Shown here piece after piece: positions 22,046 to 32,150 of a stretch of 64,000 nucleotides of DNA; the first letter of the stretch is position 1, and every line of letters starts with the position of its first letter. The DNA is taken from positions 1,178,001 through 1,242,000 of the forward strand of contig CAMRHE010000359.1 in assembly GCA_947044405.1 (NCBI GenBank), given 5' to 3'. Source of the stretch: Leptodactylus fallax. Taxonomy: Eukaryota; Chordata; Amphibia; Anura; Leptodactylidae. The translations under genes were made by a program, and so were the position numbers. Below the pieces are notes generated by a model, which was not told the DNA's origin, did not search any database, and saw only the letters and a list, made by a program, of their open reading frames with translations.

Positions 22046-23619
22046 TTTGTAAGGACAAATGAACTTTAATCTTTGGGTGGAGGGGAAGACACTAGCCTAG
22101 CATTAGACCATGCATGCACTGCTAAGAATTCTGGGAAAGGCATATGAAAATAAGACTTCATTGGTGGAAAAGAGCAATGATCTCCACCACCACCTTTTAG
22201 CATGGTTTTCAAACAAACCCAGGGGCAGAGAGCGAGAGAATTTTTGAAGCCTTAAACTAGATTTCTTGGAGTCTAAGGGCAAGTTGTGCAAGGGCCTCAG
22301 AGCATTGACCCGACCTGAGCCACAGGACAGACAAGGCACTCTGGTGTAATGAAAGAGTAAGACATTGGCACCTGTTGAGCAAGAGACAGATTCAAACACA
22401 GGCTGTTCTGGGACTACCAGCTACTGGCTCACCCCTTTTTCATAGTGGTCCTCTATTACAAGAAGTGTGCATCCATTTGCTATTATCTGTCGGTTGACTT
22501 ACTGTTCAGTTTTAAAGGTAAAATTATGTGTGATCTGTTGTCCTATAATCATGAGTTTCCTAAGCCTCATTCTTGTGATATCATCATGGGCACTATGACC
22601 CCCATCAGGCTCAGGAGGGCTAAAGACGATTACGATGTGCCCTAGAGGAAAGACTACCACCACCATCAGGTACATGACAGGCCCCCTCAGCTCTGTGCCA
22701 TCCCAGGAGGAGAGCTGGAAGAATTTGGTTGAGATATCTATCTACCATGAAAAGTCCTGTTTCTAGTCACTACTATTCCCAGCTTCTTGGTCTCTCCAAT
22801 GGGTTGCTGAAATGCTAGTGACAGAGTGACACCCTGTAATACTGCAACTAATATTAGGTAGGGACCCACTGAAGACAAGTCACCATGCAAGCAATAAGAA
22901 ATTGTTCATATTTTTTAAATTTTGCTGAGCAAAGTATCAGCTGTGAAACTGAATATGAGAATGTCTTTCTTTTTTGTAATGTACTCATCTTCTTGCTTGT
23001 TAGTCACCCATTTGTATGACAAATGAGTATTGATTCTGATACCCAGCAGTTGGCAAGGGAGGCATAATGGATGAGAGGTATACAGTGATTCCTCACAGTT
23101 CTAATTTATTCCAGAGCCATTCCTGTAAAACGGAAATACTGTCAAATAAGGTTGTATAGTCATTGTGCATTTGTGAATGAGATCTAACTCTATTCATATG
23201 TGTTAATTTGTTTGAAGCCACCAAAATATGAACACACAGAAAAAATGACAAGTAAATAAAAATATGGCATGTAAATAATGTAATAATAAAAATGCAAAGC
23301 AATTAGTATAAACATCATGCATATAGAGAATAATGCACCATGCAATCCACGCTGTAAAAATTTCCCATTTTCATGTACACTGGTGACATATACTTATTTT
23401 CTGCCCTATACTCTATTGCTACATACTAGGATGACAGCCCTGACTAGGATGCTATAGAATGCAGATGATTCTCTTCAGAATATATGGAAAATATTTATGG
23501 TTCTTTCCTTTATGTATGTAAAGGATTGTGTCATTAAGTCAACACCTTCTTAAATGGTCACTGATTTTTCAGCAAACGTTGCTTAAATCAATGGTAGCAG
23601 AATATAAGAAATTTTGTAA
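22046..23619. other. No recognisable gene or repeat
   Basis: Short open frames only. Confidence 0.4.
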
Positions 23620-23621
23620 TA

Positions 23622-25116
23622 CACTGCTCAAAAAATAAATGAAATACTCAAAAAACACAATGTAACTCCAAGTCAATGACACTTCTGTGAAATCCTCCTG
23701 TCCAGTTATGAAGCAACACTGAATGTGAATCAATTTCTCCTGCTGTTGTGCAAATGGAACAAGACCAATGAGCAAGACCACCCTTATAAAGGAGGGTTCT
23801 GCAGGTGGTAACCACAGACCATTTCTCTGGTCTCATCCTTTTTGGCTGTTGTTTTGGTCACTTTTGCATTTTGTCATTGCTCTAACCCCTAGAGGTAGCA
23901 TGAGGCAGTGACTACAACCCACAGAAGTTGCTCATGTAGTACAGCTCATCCAGGATGGCACATCAATGCGAGCTGTGGCAAGAAGGCTAGCTGTGTCTGT
24001 CAGCACAGTATCCAGAGCATGGAGCAGATACCAGGAGACAGACCAGTACACCAGGAGACTTGCAGGGGGCCGTAAGAGGGCAACAACCCAGCATCAGGTC
24101 CGCTACATCCTCCTTTGTACAAGGAGAAACAGGGGGAGCAGTGCCAGAGCCCTTCAAAATGACCTCCAGCAGGCCACCAACATCCATGTGTCTGCTCAAA
24201 CTGTCAGAAACAGACTCCATAAGGGTGGAATGAGGGCCCAACATCCATAAGTGGGTGTTGTGCTTACAGCTCAACACTATACAGGGTGATTGGCATTTGC
24301 CAGAGAACACTAAGATTGGCAGATTCGACAATGGTGCCCTGTGCTCTTCACGGATGAGAGCAGGTTCACAATGAGCACATGTGACAGAGTCTGGAGATGC
24401 CGTGGAGAACGTTCTGCCTGCAACATTCTCCAGCATGACCGGTTTGGCAGTGGGTCAGTAGTGGTGTGGGGAGGCATTTCTTTGGAGCGCTGCACAGCCC
24501 TCCATGGGCTAGCCAGAGGTACCCTGACTGCCATTAGGTACCGGGATGAAATCCTCAGACCCATTGTGAGACCATATGCAGGTGCAGTGGGCCCTGGGTT
24601 CCTTCTGATGCATGACACCTTATGTGGCTGAAGTGTGTCAGCAGTTCCTGCATGATGAAGGCATTGATACTATGGATTGACCTGCCCGCTCCCCAGACCT
24701 GAATCCAATAGAGCACATCTGGGACATCATGTCTTGTTCCATCCACCAACGCCACGTTGCACCACAGACTTTCCAGGAGTTGACTGATGCTTTAATCTAG
24801 GTCTGGGAGGAAATTCCTCAGGAGAACATCCGCCGCCTCATCAGGAGCATGCCCAAGCGTTGTAGGGAGGTCATACAGGCACGTGGAGGCCACACACTAC
24901 TGATCCTCATATCCCTGTTCTTGAGGCATTTCCACTGAAGTTGTATCTGCCTGTAATTTGATTTTCCACTTTGATTTTGAGTATCATTCCAAATCCAGAC
25001 CTCTATGGGATATTCATTTAGATCATTTTTGTTATGTAATGAATAAAAATTTGCAACTAATTCATTGATATCTAGGATGTGGTATTTTAGTGTTCCCTTT
25101 ATTTTTTTGAGCAGTG
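23622..25116 (+). mobile_element. Tc1/mariner element, full length at its ends, inactive
   Basis: The left end CACTGCTCAAAAAATAAA and the right end TTTATTTTTTTGAGCAGTG are inverted copies. TA dinucleotides flank both sides (23620-23621 and 25117-25118), as expected for Tc1/mariner insertion. The element is 1495 bp and carries one transposase gene (23900-24903), now broken. The sequence resembles a Tc1-like family that is widespread in fish and other vertebrates; that resemblance is from memory. Confidence 0.88.
23900..24903 (+). pseudogene. Tc1/mariner transposase, disabled
   Basis: The presumed start at 23900 is followed by a stop after three codons (23909-23911). The frame then runs through the helix-turn-helix region ('[20 protein letters not shown]', about 23969-24025). 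Further in-frame stops occur near 24248, 24289 and 24313. The first catalytic aspartate motif 'LFTDESRF' (about 24338-24361) survives, as do 'GSVVVWGGISL' and the glutamate motif 'DLNPIEHIWDI' (about 24700-24730). A deletion around 24612-24625 removes the second catalytic aspartate block and shifts the frame. It could not make active protein. Confidence 0.85.
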
Positions 25117-25157
25117 TATATCTTCTTGTAGAAAAATGCCTCTTTCTCCAGATATTA

Positions 25158-25426
25158 GGCTAGGTACACGCCTGCGCCCGGTCTCCACCTGGGTATTCCG
25201 TTCTCCATTCCCCTTTAAAAGGCGGAGAGAAAAGTCTTGCAAGCAGCGCTTTTCTCTCCGCATTTTCTGCCCTTTTCGGGCAGAAACACAGTGGACCGCA
25301 TTATAGTCTATGGGGGTCTGCAGGTCTCTGAAGGTAACCGCTTTTTTAAGCGGATTAGGTTTCCGTTCGGGGAGTCCCCAAGCCGAACTGCCGAACGGAA
25401 ACCCGAATGCAGGTGTGAACCTAGCA
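25158..25426. mobile_element. GGTTCACAC-family MITE (D), complete copy
   Basis: It starts GGCTAGGTACACGCCTGCG and ends CGAATGCAGGTGTGAACCTAGC, its inverted form. TTA precedes it and TCA follows, compatible with a decayed 3-bp TWA target duplication of the PIF/Harbinger type. Internal 'TCTCTCCGCATTTT', 'GTCTATGGGGGTCTGCAGG' and 'AAGCGGATTAGGTTTCCGTT' match the other copies. It does not encode a protein. Confidence 0.75.
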
Positions 25427-25737
25427 TCAGGCTCTTTTTCTCCTCCCTTCTACTTCCTGAACTGAAATCTCTTCTGAATCCATTTTGGTCTTCTAGGACA
25501 TACTCTCAGCTCACTGAAGTATCAGATTACAGCTGCCCATACAAGTCTATGGAGAGAAAGGAGGAGACGCACTTCAGCTGTTGTATAAAGTCCTTAATGT
25601 TACCTCTAAAGGAGTTACTGAGAAAGAAATGCTGAAAAAAACTGCTACAATACAGAATAAGTCTTATAATGGCCAGAAATATTGTTATTTGTAATTTACA
25701 CATAAAAGATAGCTTATCCTAAAAAAAAAAAACATCC
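25427..25737. other. No firm feature
   Basis: Linker DNA between two MITEs. The long open frame at 25237-25635 is a chance extension of the MITE. Confidence 0.4.
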
Positions 25738-26099
25738 TTAAAGCAGTGGTCCAGGATATACAGATTTGATCAAGGATGCCGGGAAAGGTGTAAAAAAAAA
25801 CCCCAAACCTATACTCATCTGTCCCCGATGCTCCAGTGTCTTCTATTGCAGTTCAGTCGTGCTGCTTCGGGGGGTTGGAAGGATGGAATGAAAGTCCTCT
25901 CCTTACAAATGATGTCACAGGTGACATATGAGAGTGACGTCCTAGTTCCTTTCCTTAGGCCGCTGATTGGCCTCAGTGGTCACATGTTCAGTAGGACCGG
26001 ACCGTGGTGGGAAACTCCAGAGCATCAGGGACAGGTGAATATGGGTTTGTTTGTTTTTTTTTTTGTTTTGTTTTTTTACACCTTCCCTGGCCTCAAATA

Positions 26100-26311
26100 C
26101 AGTCATATGAAAAAAGTTTGGGCACCCCTATTAATCTTAATCATTTTTAGTTCTAAATATTTGGGTGTTTGCAACAGCCATTTCAATTTGATATATCTAA
26201 TAACTGATGGACACAGTAATATTTCAGGATTGAAATGAGGTTTATTGTACTAACAGAAAATGTGCAATATGCATTAAACCAAAATTTGACCGGTGCAAAA
26301 ATTTGGGTACC
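26100..26311 (+). repeat. Left terminal inverted repeat of the intact Tc1
   Basis: Begins CAGTCATATGAAAAAAGTTT. A second block identical in both arms, 'ACCAAAATTTGACCGGTGCA' (about 26279-26298), sits at the inner end and may be an internal transposase-binding direct repeat, as known for long-arm Tc1 elements. That role is inferred. Confidence 0.85.
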
Positions 26312-26498
26312 CTTATCATTTTATTGATTTGAATACTCCTAACTACTTTTTACTGACTTACTGAAGCACAAAATTGGTTTTGTAACCTCACTGAGCTTTG
26401 AACTTCATAGCCAGGTGTATCCAATCATGAGAAAAGGTATTTAAGGTGGCCAATTGCAAGTTGTTCTCCTATTTGAATCTCCTCTGAAGAGTGGCATC

Positions 26499-27521
26499 AT
26501 GGGCTCCTCAAAACAACTCTCAAATGATCTGAAAACAAAGATTGTTCAACATAGTTGTTCAGGGGAAGGATACAAAAAGTTGTCTCAGAGATTTAACCTG
26601 TCAGTTTCCACTGTGAGGAACATAGTAAGGAAATGGAAGACCACAGGGACAGTTCTTGTTAAGCCCAGAAGTGGCAGGCCAAGAAAAATATCAGAAAGGC
26701 AGAGAAGAAGAATGGTGAGAACAGTCAAGGACAATCCACAGACCACCTCCAAAGAGCTGCAGCATCATCTTGCTGCAGATGGTGTCACTGTGCATCGGTC
26801 AACAATACAGCACACTTTGCACAAGGAGAAGCTGTATGGGAGAGTGATGCGAAAGAAGCCGTTTCTGAAAGCACGCCACAAACAGAGTCGCCTGAGGTAT
26901 GCAAAAGCACATTTGGACAAGCCAGCTTCATTTTGGAAGAAGGTCCTGTGGACTGATGAAACAAAGATTGAGTTGTTTGGTCATACAAAAAGGCGTTATG
27001 CATGGCGTCCAAAAAACACAGCATTCCAAGAAAAACACTTGCTACCCACTGTAAAATTTGGTGGAGGTTCCATCATGCTTTGGGGCTGTGTGGCCAATGC
27101 CGGCACCGGGAATCTTGTTAAAGTTGAGGGTCGCATGGATTCAACTCAGTATCAGCAGATTCTTGAGAATAATGTACAAGAATCAGTGACGAATTTGAAG
27201 TTACGCCGGGGATGGATATTTCAGCAAGACAATGATCCAAAACACAGCTCCAAATCTACTCAGGCATTCATGCAGAGGAACAATTACCATGTTCTGGAAT
27301 GGCCATCCCAGTCCCCAGACCTGAATATCATTGAACATCTGTGGGATAATTTGAAGCGGGCTGTCCATGCTCGGCGACCATCAAACTTAACTGAACTGGA
27401 ATTGTTTTGTAAAGAGGAATGGTCAAAAATACCTTCATCCAGGATCCAGGAACTGATTAAAAGCTACAGGAAGCGACTAGAGGCTTTTATTTTTGCAAAA
27501 GGAGGATCTACTAAATATTAA
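26499..27521 (+). CDS. Tc1-type transposase, intact, 340 aa
   Basis: Cut-and-paste transposase that would bind the inverted repeats and move the element into TA sites in the nucleus. The ATG at 26499 gives 340 residues, the usual length for the family; an upstream TTG at 26454 is not a plausible eukaryotic start. Residues 1-110 form the paired-like DNA-binding part with two helix-turn-helix units ('NLSVSTVRNIVRKWK' at 33-47 and a second near 81-107), linked by the basic 'GRPRK' hook at 59-63. The catalytic triad is D153 (WTDETK), D244 (QQDNDPKH) and E279 (NIIEHLW). There are 34 residues between D244 and E279, so it is DD34E. A glycine-rich GGGSIMLWG lies at 188-196. No stop or frameshift is present. 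Activity is not shown, but every key residue is there. Confidence 0.95.
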   Translation: MGSSKQLSNDLKTKIVQHSCSGEGYKKLSQRFNLSVSTVRNIVRKWKTTGTVLVKPRSGRPRKISERQRRRMVRTVKDNPQTTSKELQHHLAADGVTVHRSTIQHTLHKEKLYGRVMRKKPFLKARHKQSRLRYAKAHLDKPASFWKKVLWTDETKIELFGHTKRRYAWRPKNTAFQEKHLLPTVKFGGGSIMLWGCVANAGTGNLVKVEGRMDSTQYQQILENNVQESVTNLKLRRGWIFQQDNDPKHSSKSTQAFMQRNNYHVLEWPSQSPDLNIIEHLWDNLKRAVHARRPSNLTELELFCKEEWSKIPSSRIQELIKSYRKRLEAFIFAKGGSTKY

Positions 27522-27538
27522 TGTCACTTTTCTGTTGA

Positions 27539-27749
27539 GGTGCCCATACTTTTGCACCGGTCAAATTTTGGTTTAATGCATATTGCACATTTTCTGTTAG
27601 TACAATAAACCTCATTTCAATCCTGAAATATTACTGTGTCCATCAGTTGTTAGATATATCAAATTGAAATGGCTGTTGCAAGCACCCAAATATTTAGAAC
27701 TAAAAATTATTAAGATTAATAGGGGTGCCCAAACTTTTTCATATGACTG
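27539..27749 (-). repeat. Right terminal inverted repeat of the intact Tc1
   Basis: Mirror of the left arm, ending CATATGACTG at 27749. It includes an AATAAA near 27604 that could serve as polyadenylation signal for the transposase transcript, only about 80 bases after the stop codon. Confidence 0.85.
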
Positions 27750-27794
27750 TATATTACACAGATCAAATCTGTATATCATGGACAACTCCTTTAA

Positions 27795-28011
27795 GTTTAG
27801 GAATGGTTTATGCCTGTGGCTATAATTAAGATGTTACATCTGACCAGTTATTGCCACTGTAGCAGCCACTGCGCAACAAATGTAGCAATGCATGGTGACC
27901 ATCAGTAAAGAAGCAGCTCTGTGCTATGGCTCATAAAGGGGTGTACTGGTAGATGCCCTCCTCTATGATATCCATACACTCTAACAAGCACATTGGAAGA
28001 CAACTCCTTTG
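27795..28011. other. No recognisable feature
   Basis: Unique-looking linker. Confidence 0.4.
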
Positions 28012-28236
28012 GGCTAGGGCTCCATGTTATGGAAATGCAGCTGTTTTTTTGCTGATTTTTTCAGTATTTTTTTTTTTTCTTTTTAGCCAAAGCCAAGAAC
28101 GGCTACAAATGGAATAGGAAATATATAGCAAGTACCTATACTACCTTCTGCTCAATCTATTCTTGGTTTTGGTTGATAAAACCGCAGCAAAATCCCGAAC
28201 AAAAAAAACTGTGCTTCTACAACATGGAGCCTCAGC
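28012..28236. mobile_element. MITE family E, copy 1
   Basis: The left end GGGCTCCATGTTATGGAA pairs with the right end CTACAACATGGAGCCTCAGC. The middle has 'AGCCAAAGCCAAGAACGG' opposed by 'CCGCAGCAAAATC'. The same core appears at 32083-32150 and 53732-53942. Confidence 0.6.
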
Positions 28237-28901
28237 TTTAATCACTTTTTCACGCAGGTAAAGGGATAATGTATGAGTATTAGTGAGTATTCCGGTACAG
28301 TGAGGGCTGTTATCAATTGAATTCACTGTATAGCAAGGGTTTGCTTTGTTGGATGCATTCCTGGTACAGATAAAGAAAAACATCAAAGCAAAAATTTGCT
28401 ATATGAACAAGGTCTAACATGTACAAATTAACGATGTATTTAATTTAGCTTTCTCTCTCCTCCATGTTATTCTTTTTTCATCATTTACCATAGCATATTG
28501 CAGTGTCCTGCATCCTTAGTACTTACATCTCTGTTTCAACTGCTGTTTGGCATAAATGAAGGCTAATTAAATCAAAAAGAAAATACATTCTGCTTCTCCT
28601 AATGATTCGATGGGACTATGAGAATGATGCTGCAGAGCTGTGTTTATAATGTACAGTGCATAGACCCTTTCTGTAGAAATCTCCCGTAGAAATTCAACAA
28701 AGAAGTGAAATATATTAACAATGCCTAAATATGGTTTATTGAAGCCAAATACTCAAAGAGAATTCTGAATAGATTTGTCCAATGCAGCAAACCTTTTATT
28801 ATATGCTGTATTGTGTGTGTTTGTGTGTGTGTGGGGGGTTTGGAGAGTGCAGTTACAAAAAGTGTCTCTGGCTCTGTAGGACCTGTCCAAGGTTATATAT
28901 A
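28237..28901. other. No firm feature
   Basis: Contains a short (GT)n run near 28812-28831. No gene is recognised. Confidence 0.4.
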
Positions 28902-29366
28902 CAGTCTTGGCTGTAAGTGTTAGCACCCCTGAAATTCTTCCAAAAAAGTATTTCTCCCAGAAAATTATTGCAATTACACGTTTTGTTATATGCATGTTTA
29001 TTTCCTGTGTGTATTGGAGCAACCCAAAAAAAAAAAAGAAAAAAGGCAAATTGAACATAACTTCACACAAAACTCCAAAAATGGGCTGGGTAAAATTGTT
29101 GCCACCTTTTCGAAGTTGTGGGTAAATAACTTTGTTTTAAGCATGTGATGCTCATTCAAACTCATCTGTGGCAAGTAACAGGTGTGGGCAATATAAAAAT
29201 CACTCCTGAAACCAGATAAAAAGGAGAGAAGTTAACTCAATTGTGTGTCTGTGTGTGTCACACTGAGCATGGAGAACATAAAGAGGAGAAGAGAACTGTC
29301 TGAGGACTTGAGAACCAAAATTGTGGAAAAACTTCAACATTCTCAAGGTCACATTATTTGTCCGTA
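28902..29366 (+). mobile_element. Tc1-type element, 5' fragment
   Basis: A left terminus CAGTCTTGGCTGTAAGTGTT follows a TA dinucleotide (28900-28901), continues through the typical 'GTTAGCACCCCTGAAATTCT' arm, and reaches a transposase start at 29269 ('MENIKRRRELSEDLRTKIVE'). The open frame ends after about 30 codons, where homology stops near 29366 and unrelated repeat sequence begins. No catalytic domain or right arm is present. Confidence 0.7.
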
Positions 29367-29480
29367 ATTGCGTCTCTGTCAATTCATTTGAATGTATGGG
29401 TCAGAGAAACCCATGGATACCGATCCATGTGTCAACCGTGCTGTTTTCACTGACCCTCAGACTGCACATAGTCATGTGCA
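29367..29480. repeat. Fragment of the 'AATGTATGGGTC' MITE family
   Basis: 'GAATGTATGGGTCAGAGAAA' and 'CCATGGATACCGATCCATG' have counterparts in the element at 31763-32079 ('GAATGGGTCGG', 'ATACATGGATAGCAC'). It abuts the truncated Tc1 copy. Confidence 0.4.
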
Positions 29481-29635
29481 TAAAGCCTAACTCATTGATT
29501 TGAGCTGCTCTTTATCCCTAACTTATTGTCAGGCTTCCCCATAAATTAAAGCTAGTCGCTGGGGGTCCTAGCAGGGGAACACTTTGTGATTTGCTTGTTG
29601 TCAAGGGACCTTTCTACCACACAGGCAGGGACATA

Positions 29636-30655
29636 AATACTGGGCTAGCAGCGGTAGCGGCTGCCATAGGGCCCGGGACATTAAGGAGCTTGGAGGCCTG
29701 TGGCAGCCAATACCATGAGCCCCACACTTTTCAGACACTTTTCAGACCCCTGAGTATAACGATCGGGGGCCCAGGGGAGGTGAGAGAACATAAAAAACAC
29801 TGTAACTTACCCCTCCGGCGCTCTGCAGGCTTCAGGCCTGTTTGGTGACGTCCCAGACGTCAGCCGACGTCATTATGCATCGCAATGCCGGCCTGGCTCA
29901 TGCAAGATCTGGTCCAACATTGATGATGGCCGAAGTAGCGCACGGGAGTGCACCGGAGTGAGGAAGAGGTAAGTAGCATTGTTTTTTATGTTTGTATCTT
30001 CCCCTGGGTCTCCGATCATTATGCTCTGGAGTCTGAAAAGACCCCAGAGTATAATAATTGTTCATGGGTGGTCCACAATGGGGCATAATACTGTGTGCAG
30101 GGGCCACTATGGGGCATAATACTGTATGCAGGGGTCACTATGCTGCATAACACTGTGTGCAGGGGCCACTATGTAGCATAATACTGTGTGCAGGGGCCAC
30201 TATGGGACATAATACTTTGTGTAGGGGCCACTATGGGGCATAATACTGTGTGCAGGTGCCACAATGGGGCATAATACTGTGTGCAGGGGCCCCTTTGGGG
30301 CATAATACTGTGTGCAGGGGCCACTATGGGGCATAATACTGTGTGCAGGGGCCACTATGGGGCATATTACTGTGTGCAGGGGCCACTATGGGGCATAATA
30401 CTGTGTGCAGGGGACACTATGGGACATAATACTGTGTGCAGGGGCCACTTTGGGGCATAATACTGTGTGCAGGGGCCACTATGGGCCATTATACTGAGTT
30501 CAGGGGCCACTATGGGGCATAATACTGTGTGCAGGGGCCACTATGGCGCATAATAGTGTGTGCAGGAATGTGGTTTGTGTGGGGGGGTTGGAGGGGGTGG
30601 TCCGGGGGTTGGGGGCGGTGGTTACCTGGTGGGGGCCCAGGGATAGATTTGCTTT
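29636..30655. mobile_element. hAT-like non-autonomous element carrying a minisatellite
   Basis: A block rich in 'GGGGGCCCAGGG'-type phrases at both sides (29766-29778 and 30636-30650) surrounds a CG-rich core with 'GGTGACGTCCCAGACGTCAG' (about 29850-29869) and the 31-bp tandem array. Similar cores lie near 9250-9370 and 60340-60660. The organisation resembles frog hAT-type non-autonomous repeats, but I could not match termini or a target duplication, so the limits are approximate. Confidence 0.45.
30062..30568. repeat. 31-bp minisatellite, about 16 copies
   Basis: The unit reads approximately GGGGCATAATACTGTGTGCA followed by GGGGCCACTAT. Copies differ at scattered positions (for example ACATAATACTTTGTGTAG near 30210), and spacing remains 31 bases. 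It lies within the hAT-like block. Confidence 0.92.
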
Positions 30656-31759
30656 AACCCAAAAAAATTAGGTGAGGCACAAAGTATCTGTGGTTCAGCT
30701 TAAAGCGGCAGATACTTCATGTGACACTGTATGGTTCTTCCATACCTTAAAGTTATGCTCCTCAGTAATATTATCATTGCATGAGACAGAGGGACTACTG
30801 CATATATTTCAGGTATAGAGCATGTATGGTAGTGCATAGAAGCCATACAGGTCTTTAGTAGGCTTCTCATATAAGAAAAGCTGCTCACCTGACAGAGTGC
30901 ACGTAATCCAGCTGCAAATGTATAGGTTAAACACAGCATTGATCTAGTACTTTATTAAAGTCCATTTTAGCAGTGAAGCTTTCAAACGAGCAGCAAAAAT
31001 GTGTAAATGTAGCTTTAGCCATTAAATTTCATGTATATAAGTAGAATAGCACAAACATAGAATCCATGCAATGCACCCCTGTGGAGCATCTGATTTATAT
31101 ATTTGAGACAGTCTTAGTCATAACTTTGCATTATTACTAGGGCAGGAAGGCTATATACCAGAAGTAAGTATATACCACACATTCAGAGAAAGTATAAATA
31201 AAAATATATGGCATAATTAGATGTTTTTTTCCAGAGTTTTTCCAGCAATGCTGTTTTGTTTGCCTGCTATTTTAGATTATTCCTCCAATTGTTTACACAG
31301 CATTTCCATGGTGCACGACCTGTATCTAACACAGGACAGATGAAGTGACTCGCTACTCTCTAGCGGGGCTGAGTTCTCTCCCTGTTCTCTGGTCAGGACA
31401 TTCAGTTCAGCTAATTGCAATTTGCTGTTAAAGGCTTAGACAGTGTGGTTATTTCTCTATGCAAACACAAAGATAACACTGAGTCTGTTCTCTGTAGCAG
31501 CATGGTCAGAGTTCTAAACAAATCTGTATAATCTAATATACATTTACTGTGCATATTATTTGATCTGCATTTAGATTAGATTTCTAGTGATAATAATAAA
31601 TAATCTCTCATGGTAAAGGCAAAAACTATAATGTGATACTTCATAGTGTCCTGTTCATCAAACAGTCAAAGCTCTCTCACCAGCTTGCTGAAGAATATAG
31701 GAAGTGAGAAAAAGGGACAGCCGGCAAACTACTGAGACAGGGAGATGGGAAAACCCCTT
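30656..31759. other. No recognisable gene or repeat
   Basis: AT-rich unique-looking DNA without coherent open frames. Confidence 0.4.
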
Positions 31760-31762
31760 TAA

Positions 31763-32079
31763 GGCTGGTTGCAGATGACCGTGCTGAAACCAGCCTGCCA
31801 TGATTTAAAAGCACAGGCTGCACACGGGGAACACGGGGATATCCCTGTGTGCCTCCTGTGAATGGGCCGTGCTTCTGTGGCTCCTTTCATTAAATGAACA
31901 GGAGCCACAGAAGTACGGGCCGGAAAATAGGACAAGAATAGGACATGTCCTATCTGACACGGACCAGACTGTCGGCTCGCACACAGTGTATGGGCCCATA
32001 GAAAAGAATGGGTCGGTGTGCTCTCCGTGAAATACATGGATAGCACATTGACCCACAGCACGGTCATCTGCAACGGGCC
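31763..32079. mobile_element. PIF/Harbinger-type MITE with TAA target duplication
   Basis: The 317-bp element starts GGCTGGTTGCAGATGACCGT and ends with the inverted form (reverse complement GGCCCGTTGCAGATGACCGT). The 24-base termini show two mismatches. TAA flanks both sides (31760-31762 and 32080-32082). A 3-bp TWA duplication is the hallmark of PIF/Harbinger elements. It does not encode a protein; long open frames on the minus strand here are chance. Confidence 0.8.
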
Positions 32080-32082
32080 TAA

Positions 32083-32150
32083 GGCTTTTTTTGAGCCAAA
32101 GCCAAAAATGGCTACAAAAGGAATGGGAGATATATATGTATACTTTTGAA
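32083..32150. repeat. Fragment of MITE family E
   Basis: 'GAGCCAAAGCCAAAAATGGC' followed by 'GAATGGGAGATATATA' matches the core at 28085-28130. Confidence 0.5.

Larger units (their letters stand above)
26100..27749 (+). mobile_element. Tc1-type DNA transposon, apparently complete
   Basis: The 1650-bp element is bounded by CAGTCATATGAAAAA and its inverted copy, with TA on both sides (26098-26099 and 27750-27751). The terminal inverted repeats are long (26100-26311 and 27539-27749). By eye they differ at about four positions over the outer 195 bases, so the copy is young. It contains one uninterrupted transposase gene. It landed inside a TTAA-type MITE. Confidence 0.93.
25742..27790. mobile_element. 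TTAA-type MITE interrupted by an intact Tc1 element
   Basis: TTAA lies at both borders (25738-25741 and 27791-27794). The ends AGCAGTGGTCCAGGATATAC and the reverse complement of GTATATCATGGACAACTCCT pair over about 30 bases ('ATATACAGATTTGATC' is exact). Removing the Tc1 element and one TA leaves an element of about 397 bp. Its body has 'GATGTCACAGGTGACATATG' and 'GAGTGACGTC' phrases. A TTAA target is typical of piggyBac-type movement; the helper is not in this window. Confidence 0.75.

Noticed and set aside
25237..25635. 132-codon plus-strand open frame
   Set aside because: Half lies in a non-coding MITE whose other copies have no such frame.
26454..26498. Longer transposase start at a TTG
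   Set aside because: TTG is not a normal eukaryotic start; the ATG at 26499 gives the standard 340-residue family length.
26785..27024. Minus-strand open frame inside the intact Tc1
   Set aside because: Shadow of the transposase gene on the opposite strand.
28902..29366. Complete Tc1 element
   Set aside because: No right arm or catalytic region could be found before unrelated repeat sequence begins.
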